Below, in pieces: positions 7,019 to 12,131 of a stretch of 12,131 bases of DNA (positions are counted from its first letter, which is position 1; every line of letters starts with the position of its first letter). The notes under the pieces were generated by a model. The model saw only the letters and a list, made by a program, of their open reading frames with translations. It made no database searches and had not been told where the DNA came from. Both the position numbers and the translations under genes were made by a program. The DNA comes from Thermococci archaeon. Its GTDB lineage: Archaea > Methanobacteriota_B > Thermococci > Methanofastidiosales > B48-G16. The stretch is taken from positions 1 to 12,131 of the forward strand of contig DAOVEQ010000010.1 in NCBI GenBank assembly GCA_030668905.1. Reading direction: 5' to 3'.

Positions 7019-8260
7019 ATGGAATTACCAAAAAAATGGTATAATATACTAGCTGATTTACCAAGAGACTTGGATCCTCCATTGAATCCAATAACAAAGG
7101 ATCCTATAAATCCCAAGGATCTTGAGGTAATATTTGCCAAGGAACTCGTGAAACAAGAAATGAGTAAAGAAAAATATATAAAAATTCCGAAAGATGTTTT
7201 GGAAGCGTATGAGAAAATAGGAAGGCCAACACCTTTAAAAAGAGCAAAGAACCTTGAGAAATTTTTAAAAACACCTACAAAGATATATTATAAAGCAGAA
7301 GCGTACACGGCAACGGGCAGCCATAAGATAAACACAGCGCTGGCACAGGCATACTATAACAAAAAAGAAGGTGTGGAAAAGATTACTACGGAAACAGGAG
7401 CGGGACAATGGGGATCGGCACTGGCTTTAGCATGCTGCTTCTTCGATATAGATCTGAAAGTCTTTATGGTCAGATCTAGCTATTTTCAAAAACCGTACAG
7501 AAAAACTATAATAGAGACATTTGGAGCTAAGATCTATCCTTCCCCAAGTACAGTTACAAAATTCGGAAAGGAAATTTTAAAAAAAGATGGAGATCACCCT
7601 GGAACATTGGGGATAGCAATAAGCGAAGCCCTGGAGTTAGTTCTGGAAGATGAAAATGCTAAATACTGTTTGGGAAGTGTTTTAAACCACGTACTAATGC
7701 ACCAGACTGTAATAGGTCAGGAAGTTAAGGAGCAGTTCAAAGAAATTGAAGAAAATCCCGATACGCTCATAGGATGTGTGGGCGGTGGGTCGAACTTTGC
7801 TGGTTTTATGTTCCCATTTTTCAATGATGGAAAGGAATTCATAGCTGTTGAACCTAAACCTGTGCCCACGATCACAAAAGGAGATTACAGATATGACTAT
7901 GGCGACACAGCAGGAATGACTCCTCTGTTAAAAATGTTTACACTGGGGAAAGATTTTCAAGTTCCAAGACTGCACGCAGGAGGACTCAGGTATCACGGCA
8001 TGGCACCATTGATAAGTTTATTGGTGAAAGAAGGATTCATAAAACCTAAGACATACGAACAGAAGGAAGTATTCGAAGCTGCCTTGATTTTTGCCAAAAC
8101 TGAAGGAATAATTCCCGCCCCGGAATCCGCATATGCCATAAAAGCTGCAATAGATGAAGCCTTGAAAAAAGAAGACAAAACGATAGCCTTTAACCTCAGC
8201 GGACATGGATTATTGGATCTTCAAGGTTACCAGGATTTCTTGGACGGAAAACTAAGCTAA
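7019..8260 (+). CDS. trpB: TrpB2-type tryptophan synthase beta chain
   Basis: This PLP enzyme joins indole and L-serine to make tryptophan. At 413 residues it is typical of the TrpB2 subfamily rather than TrpB1: [13 protein letters not shown] (69-81), GSHKINTA with the PLP lysine Lys103, TETGAGQWG (124-132) with catalytic Glu125, VGGGSN phosphate cradle (254-259) and SGHG (394-397). TrpB2 proteins generally lack the tight TrpA contact surface and have been proposed as indole-salvage enzymes or serine deaminases; no trpA is visible here. The start is fixed by GAGGTGAT (7008-7015) three bases before the ATG. Downstream lies a hairpin-T terminator and then glyA, which makes its co-substrate serine. 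It is cytoplasmic. Confidence 0.93.
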   Translation: MELPKKWYNILADLPRDLDPPLNPITKDPINPKDLEVIFAKELVKQEMSKEKYIKIPKDVLEAYEKIGRPTPLKRAKNLEKFLKTPTKIYYKAEAYTATGSHKINTALAQAYYNKKEGVEKITTETGAGQWGSALALACCFFDIDLKVFMVRSSYFQKPYRKTIIETFGAKIYPSPSTVTKFGKEILKKDGDHPGTLGIAISEALELVLEDENAKYCLGSVLNHVLMHQTVIGQEVKEQFKEIEENPDTLIGCVGGGSNFAGFMFPFFNDGKEFIAVEPKPVPTITKGDYRYDYGDTAGMTPLLKMFTLGKDFQVPRLHAGGLRYHGMAPLISLLVKEGFIKPKTYEQKEVFEAALIFAKTEGIIPAPESAYAIKAAIDEALKKEDKTIAFNLSGHGLLDLQGYQDFLDGKLS

Positions 8261-8270
8261 GTATTTTTTT

Positions 8271-8297
8271 AGAGAGGTTATACCTCTTTTTATTTTT
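8271..8297 (+). terminator. Hairpin plus T-tract terminator after trpB2
   Basis: AGAGAGGT (8271-8278) pairs with ACCTCTTT (8282-8289) across a 3-base loop, with one G-T pair, and is followed by further T runs to 8297. A further T7 run lies just before it (8264-8270). It should end most trpB2 transcripts before glyA. Confidence 0.6.
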
Positions 8298-8303
8298 CTA
8301 TAT

Positions 8304-8319
8304 CCAAAATCTTTTAATA
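8304..8319 (+). promoter_or_regulatory. BRE/TATA promoter of glyA
   Basis: CCAAAATC followed by TTTTAATA predicts transcription from about 8341, just at the AGGTGAT ribosome-binding site (8340-8346). The leader would be only about 10 nt. This suggests glyA is transcribed apart from trpB2. Confidence 0.5.
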
Positions 8320-8349
8320 CACAAAAACTATAATATCTCAGGTGATCTC

Positions 8350-9582
8350 ATGAGTTTTGAAAAGATAAAAGATTATATAAAAAAACAGGAAAACTGGAGG
8401 AAACATACTATAAATCTAATAGCCAGCGAGAATATAACATCTCCGGCTGCTAAGAAAGCTATAGCATCAGGTTTTATGCACAAATACGCTGAAGGCTGGC
8501 CAAAACAAAGATACTACCAGGGATGCAAATATATAGATGAGGTAGAACTTCTTGGAAACTCAGCGTTTTACAAATTGTTTAACGCAGATTACGTAGATCT
8601 AAGACCTGTTTCTGGAGCCGTAGCAAATATTTCCATGTTTTTTGGTTTGACAAGACCGGGGGATACAATAATATCCCTGGATACTAGTGATGGGGGCCAT
8701 ATAACACATGCCAAGTTTGGAGCGGCTGGATTACGAGGATTGAATGTTGTTGAGTTTCCTTATGATGAAGAAGAGATGAATATAGACACAGACAAGACTA
8801 TAAAACTTATAAATGAAGTAAATCCCAAGCTGATTCTCTTTGGTGCTTCTGTTTTCTTGTTTCCTCATCCTGTCAAAGAGATCGTAGAAAACTCGGATGC
8901 GATCGTAGTGTACGATGCCGCTCACGTCCTGGGACTCATAGCCGGGAAACAGTTTCAAGATCCGTTTAAAGAAGGCGCCGGGGTAATGACAGCCTCAACG
9001 CACAAAACATTTCCGGGCCCGCAGGGGGGTGTACTGATGACTAAAAACCTGGATCAAGAAAATATGGCGAATGTTCAATGGGCAATATTTCCTGGATGCA
9101 TGTCGAATCATCACTTACACCACGTAGCAGGAAAAGCCATTACGGCGTATGAAATGCTGGAATATGGAGAAGATTATGCAAAACAGACGATTAAAAATGC
9201 TCAGAAACTCGGAGAGGCGATGACAGAAAACGGATTTGCAGTAGCAGCAGAAAATAAGGGATTCACAAAAAGTCATCAGATAGTTTTGGACTTCAAGAAA
9301 TATATAGGAAAATGGGCCGCCGAGACACTCGAAGAGGCAAATATAATCACGAACAAAAATCTTTTGCCGTGGGATCCCGTAGAAAACAGCAGCAATCCCT
9401 CCGGAATGAGGCTGGGAACTCAGGAAATGACGAGAATGGGAATGAAAGAGAGTGAGATGAAGTATATAGCAGAACTGTTTAAAAAGGTGCTTCTGGATAA
9501 AAGGGATCCGAAAGAAATAAGAAAAGAAGTTTCAGAGTTCAGGGAGGATTATCAAGAGGTACATTATGGATTCAACTGGTGA
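8350..9582 (+). CDS. glyA: Serine hydroxymethyltransferase
   Basis: This PLP enzyme interconverts serine and glycine with a one-carbon pterin (tetrahydrofolate or, in many archaea, tetrahydromethanopterin; the sequence does not tell which). It is 410 residues, slightly short for the family, as archaeal forms often are. Visible motifs are NLIASENIT (22-30), YAEGWPKQRYYQG (46-58), DAAHVLG (189-195) with the PLP-ring Asp189 and His192, the Schiff-base lysine Lys219 in STHKTFPGPQGG, and GMRLGT around 352-357 with the carboxylate-binding arginine. GGTGATCTC directly before ATG 8350 fixes the start. It supplies serine, the co-substrate of TrpB2 encoded just upstream, and C1 units for biosynthesis. 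Confidence 0.95.
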   Translation: MSFEKIKDYIKKQENWRKHTINLIASENITSPAAKKAIASGFMHKYAEGWPKQRYYQGCKYIDEVELLGNSAFYKLFNADYVDLRPVSGAVANISMFFGLTRPGDTIISLDTSDGGHITHAKFGAAGLRGLNVVEFPYDEEEMNIDTDKTIKLINEVNPKLILFGASVFLFPHPVKEIVENSDAIVVYDAAHVLGLIAGKQFQDPFKEGAGVMTASTHKTFPGPQGGVLMTKNLDQENMANVQWAIFPGCMSNHHLHHVAGKAITAYEMLEYGEDYAKQTIKNAQKLGEAMTENGFAVAAENKGFTKSHQIVLDFKKYIGKWAAETLEEANIITNKNLLPWDPVENSSNPSGMRLGTQEMTRMGMKESEMKYIAELFKKVLLDKRDPKEIRKEVSEFREDYQEVHYGFNW

Positions 9583-9640
9583 TTTTGTCACCTATTAAGA
9601 TTTTCATTGGACGATATGGAATTTAGAATTATTTTCCCCC

Positions 9641-9663
9641 TATAAAAAATCTCGAAAAAATAT
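9641..9663 (-). terminator. T-rich terminator after the 120-residue gene
   Basis: On the minus strand two T6 runs (ATTTTTTCGAGATTTTTTATA) lie 35-57 bases past the stop codon of the small orphan gene. It resembles the T-run terminator after the histone gene. Confidence 0.45.
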
Positions 9664-9697
9664 TGGACATGGTATCTCTATTTAATTTGTGGAAGTA

Positions 9698-10060
9698 CTA
9701 TAAAAGATGATGGATTAACGAAATAATATAAGATGTATTTCGGCTACAATTGTCTCCCATCTCAGGTCTAATACCCCTCCTCCCACTTATATAATCATTA
9801 TAAAGTTGAGCGACACATTTGAATTGATCAAAATCTATTCTACGCTTTTCAGTTATTTGAGCAGTCTCAACATGTGATTTAGCCCTATCAATAGCTATAT
9901 ACTTTCTATCCACTTTCACATAAAAATATTTTATTTCTCTTCTCCTCTTTATAGAAAAAATCAGAAAATCATCTCCATCTGAGTCAATTTTTTCTAAGAG
10001 AGTTTTCCAAGCACTATATACCTCTCCAAAATCTTTTTGTTTTCCTGTTATTTTCGCCAT
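9698..10060 (-). CDS. 120-residue orphan protein of unknown function
   Basis: I do not recognise this family. The protein is small, charged and soluble, with no signal peptide or membrane helix. It alternates predicted strands (DDFLIFSI, IKYFYVKV, KYIAIDR) in an alpha/beta pattern, then has a compact C-terminus with RRGIRPEMGDN, two polar residues around its single-Cys CSRNTS turn, and a helix ISLIHHLL. There are two cysteines in all (in FKCVAQ and CSRN). The start is well supported: a full AAGGAGGTG (10079-10071) lies 9 bases upstream, the strongest ribosome-binding site in the window. It follows the PLD-domain gene by 51 bases on the same strand, so it is probably co-transcribed and may be its partner. 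It converges with glyA. Confidence 0.7.
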   Translation of the reverse strand: MAKITGKQKDFGEVYSAWKTLLEKIDSDGDDFLIFSIKRRREIKYFYVKVDRKYIAIDRAKSHVETAQITEKRRIDFDQFKCVAQLYNDYISGRRGIRPEMGDNCSRNTSYIISLIHHLL

Positions 10061-10111
10061 TCTTCATTTCACCTCCTTTAAATTCGTATATACTCTAAAC
10101 AAAATGGATTA

Positions 10112-11461
10112 CTAATCTTTTTCATTGACGATACTTTTCCACAGATTTTCAAAGACACCAACAGATTCTTGAACTGTCTCTGGATCTCTTGTCCATATTC
10201 CTAAATTAAACTCTTTTTCAAGTTGTTCACTTGTCAAATCTGCAGATGAAACTAAAACAGTATCGTCCGCGATGATATATCTAGCATGTAATAGAGGAGT
10301 TGTTCTAAAATTATTTTCTAAAAATCTTTGAAGAGTGTCAAATGCTGGTTCAACAAATTTTTTTCCGTGACCTATGTACTTTTCTTTTGCCTCTTTTTTA
10401 GGTATTGTTATTATTTTCATATCTATTTCTGGTTTATCCTTTTTTAAGCTAATTAAATCAGTCCAAAATTCTGTAATAAATCTAGAACATATCCAAAGTC
10501 TATTGTTTGTATTGTTAATCATTTCCTTTATTTTATTTTTAATTTCAAACTCGCCACTAAATGGAGATGTGACAACAATGTTAGATTTTGTCATCTTCAA
10601 TTTTTGTTGATATAATAGTTCTTTTTGTTCCCATTTATCTTTTGATATTTTAGGTCCTTCACCAGCATAGATCAAACTCAAAATAGCTTCTGATGTGCCC
10701 AATGCTTCTTCAAACCAACTACCATCAGAATTCAAGTTTTTCTTTAACCAAACAACGTATTTTCTAATACTCTCATCATTACTTCCGAATACATACGAAA
10801 GTGCCTGAATAACGGAAGAAGTGTATGGTGGAGCAAAATGAGTTTCAATTTTTCCGCATATTTCGTCTAAAAATTTTTTCTTTAGAACGCTACTTAAATT
10901 TTTAATAATATTGAAATATTTGTAAAAATTATAATCGTATAAAGCCAATATTCCCCATGAAAGGATATCAGGTTTTTCCAAAAAATTAGTATACTTTTTG
11001 ATAAAAAATTCTATAGCTCTTTTTGTATATTCAGATTCAGGTTCAATTAGAACAAGAACTCTCATGGGTGCTGTATGATCATATTCGAATGATCGAATAT
11101 ATCCTGTTGTCATTTGTTTTTCCTTTATATATTCCTGTACTATTTTTTTAAAATGCTCATTTTTATTAAATCCCATCTTGGCTAAGTAATATAACGCATC
11201 AGAATATGGTAGGAGAGTATCTTCGTGATATAAAAAATGTCTTGACCAAAATTTTTTATTTTCAATAGTTTTTATAAAATTAACGGCTGACGGATAATTT
11301 ATTTTATATAAAACATAGAGAGAATAGGCATAATCACTTAAAGCTAAGCGTCTAGTGTCTTGATAATCCAACAGCATCTTCTTAAGATCATTTTCAAGCC
11401 ACTTTACCCCATTTTTTACCTCCAGTGAGCAATATTTCATGTCCATGTTTCTATTTTCCAT
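10112..11461 (-). CDS. Helical-toroid-like region fused to a phospholipase D/nuclease domain
   Basis: This 449-residue soluble protein has two parts. Residues about 30-270 are helical pairs with a repeat flavour of alpha/alpha-toroid (terpene-cyclase/prenyltransferase-like) proteins, clearest at WLKKNLNSDGSWFEEALGTS (238-257) followed by EAILSLIYAGEG. Residues about 293-445 form a PLD domain. Its single HKD motif is HARYIIAD (392-399), with His392, Arg394 in place of Lys, and Asp399; SADLT (406-410) replaces the usual GSANLT, and Glu416 follows. Single-HKD proteins work as dimers in the Nuc/BfiI nuclease group. The function could be nuclease, phosphodiesterase or an inactive binding domain. 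GAGGTGA precedes ATG 11461 by five bases. The A+T-heavy codon use looks different from trpB and glyA, hinting at acquisition. A 120-residue orphan follows. Confidence 0.8.
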   Translation of the reverse strand: MENRNMDMKYCSLEVKNGVKWLENDLKKMLLDYQDTRRLALSDYAYSLYVLYKINYPSAVNFIKTIENKKFWSRHFLYHEDTLLPYSDALYYLAKMGFNKNEHFKKIVQEYIKEKQMTTGYIRSFEYDHTAPMRVLVLIEPESEYTKRAIEFFIKKYTNFLEKPDILSWGILALYDYNFYKYFNIIKNLSSVLKKKFLDEICGKIETHFAPPYTSSVIQALSYVFGSNDESIRKYVVWLKKNLNSDGSWFEEALGTSEAILSLIYAGEGPKISKDKWEQKELLYQQKLKMTKSNIVVTSPFSGEFEIKNKIKEMINNTNNRLWICSRFITEFWTDLISLKKDKPEIDMKIITIPKKEAKEKYIGHGKKFVEPAFDTLQRFLENNFRTTPLLHARYIIADDTVLVSSADLTSEQLEKEFNLGIWTRDPETVQESVGVFENLWKSIVNEKD

Positions 11462-11564
11462 ACAATCACCTCAATTTTAACATATAATAATATTATCTTT
11501 CAATATAATGTAAAGTTTCTATCTTAAATATTTTGTCATGCCTTCTATTCATTACTTCAGGAAC

Positions 11565-11583
11565 TACTATATAATCGATAGTA
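11565..11583 (+). promoter_or_regulatory. TATA box within an inverted repeat, upstream of a candidate small RNA
   Basis: TATATAAT (11568-11575) is a good TATA box, and its centre is about 25 nt from the first hairpin of the candidate RNA. It lies inside an inverted repeat TACTAT-n7-ATAGTA (11565-11583), which could be a repressor site covering the promoter. Confidence 0.35.
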
Positions 11584-11595
11584 ACACAAGAGGTA

Positions 11596-11664
11596 TCGCA
11601 TCTGCGAAAAAGTGTATTATCATTGCGGGGAGGAGGCCGCGCTTGTAATAGAAAATACTTTTTT
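11596..11664 (+). ncRNA. Candidate small RNA of about 70 nt
   Basis: The stretch sits between divergent genes and has its own TATA box 25 nt upstream and a T6 run at its end (11659-11664). It begins with the hairpin TCGCA-TC-TGCGA. It then has a G+C-rich patch, rare in this A+T-rich spacer: outer stem TATTA/TAATA (11615-11619 with 11646-11650), inner stem GCGG/CCGC (11625-11628 with 11637-11640), and an eight-base purine loop GGAGGAGG. I find no C/D-box motif pair or H/ACA 3' ACA signature, so the class is unknown. The loop resembles a Shine-Dalgarno sequence. Alternatively the patch may be a structured leader element or chance. Confidence 0.35.
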
Positions 11665-11675
11665 ATTATTTAACA

Positions 11676-11690
11676 GAAATCTTTTTATTT
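11676..11690 (+). promoter_or_regulatory. BRE/TATA promoter of the HD phosphohydrolase gene
   Basis: GAAATC followed by TTTTTATT (11682-11689) predicts transcription from about 11712, which is the ATG itself. With no Shine-Dalgarno before it, the gene is probably leaderless. Confidence 0.5.
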
Positions 11691-11711
11691 CTTTACAGAG
11701 TTGATAAAACA

Positions 11712-12131
11712 ATGAAATATAAAATAATCCATGATCCAGTTCACGGGAGTATAAAGGTAAAAGGAGTAATCCTGGAACTTCTGCATTCTCCGCAGGTACA
11801 GCGACTGAGAGATATAAAACAGTTGGGGTTAACTAATCTCGTATTTCCAGGAGCTAACCACACAAGGTTTGAACACTCTTTAGGCGTTTATTATCTCACA
11901 AACAAGATCTGTGCAGAGTTAAATATCGAGAAAGATGTATTAAATGCTGCTGCAGTTCTTCACGATTCCGGGCACCTCCCCTTTTCCCATACCTTTGAGT
12001 ATCTATCAAGAATTTATCTTAAAAAGGATCACGTTGATCTCGCGTGCGAAAATATTTTAAAACTTGAAGATCTGCTTGAAAGGTATAATATAGATCCGAA
12101 AGAAGTTATAAGGGTCATAAAATGCGAGGAG
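11712..12131 (+). CDS. HD-domain phosphohydrolase (SAMHD1/COG1078-like), 3' end cut off
   Basis: The first 140 codons of a larger gene are present; the rest lies beyond the window. The N-terminal IHDPVHGSIKV (6-16) is the signature of the COG1078 group, relatives of SAMHD1 and bacterial dGTPases. The metal-binding H...HD motif is seen as His55 in RFEHSLGVYYL and His84-Asp85 in VLHDSGHLPFSH; His88 and His93 in the same segment are also typical. The final Asp of the HD signature should lie downstream. Family members cleave dNTPs to nucleosides and triphosphate, or act on other phosphomonoesters and diesters; the substrate here is unknown. The gene starts at ATG 11712 without a Shine-Dalgarno and appears leaderless. 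It is divergent from the PLD-domain gene. Confidence 0.88.
   Translation, partial: MKYKIIHDPVHGSIKVKGVILELLHSPQVQRLRDIKQLGLTNLVFPGANHTRFEHSLGVYYLTNKICAELNIEKDVLNAAAVLHDSGHLPFSHTFEYLSRIYLKKDHVDLACENILKLEDLLERYNIDPKEVIRVIKCEE

Noticed and set aside
8271..8289. Inverted repeat after trpB2 as a CRISPR or mobile-element repeat
   Set aside because: It occurs once, directly after a stop codon and followed by T runs, which fits a terminator.

Overview
The window looks like a chromosomal stretch from an A+T-rich archaeon, probably a euryarchaeote-type lineage. The evidence is a 67-residue HMf-type histone, a GTPBP1-like translational GTPase, TrpB2-type tryptophan synthase beta, an archaeal-style cytoplasmic PAS histidine kinase, and BRE/TATA promoters about 25 nt upstream of starts. 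Start sites carry either a GGTGA-type Shine-Dalgarno or no leader at all. I cannot name the genus.

Left block (1-3700, all minus strand): a histone gene with its own promoter and T-rich terminator, then a two-gene unit. In that unit the GTPBP1-like GTPase overlaps by 13 bp a HerA/FtsK-type ATPase that runs off the left edge.

Second block (3700-6560): an A+T-rich divergent region, then two overlapping plus-strand genes that share a small PATAN/DUF2226-like module (three copies over the two proteins). They converge on a soluble PAS-PAS histidine kinase. No response regulator is visible. The kinase and the PATAN-like proteins may be a local signalling group, but this is inference from proximity.

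Third block (6560-9600): a tRNA-Phe(GAA) gene on the minus strand with clear promoter and T-rich terminator, then trpB2 and glyA (serine hydroxymethyltransferase) on the plus strand. The two are separated by a hairpin-T terminator and a new promoter. They are linked metabolically through serine.

Fourth block (9600-12131): an accessory-looking minus-strand pair. One protein joins an alpha-helical toroid-like region to a single-HKD phospholipase D/nuclease domain; a 120-residue orphan follows it. Upstream lies an intergenic region with a candidate small RNA (promoter, two hairpins, T-tract), then a leaderless SAMHD1/COG1078-type HD phosphohydrolase truncated by the right edge. The best candidates for something undescribed are the toroid-PLD pair, the candidate small RNA and the overlapping PATAN-like genes.
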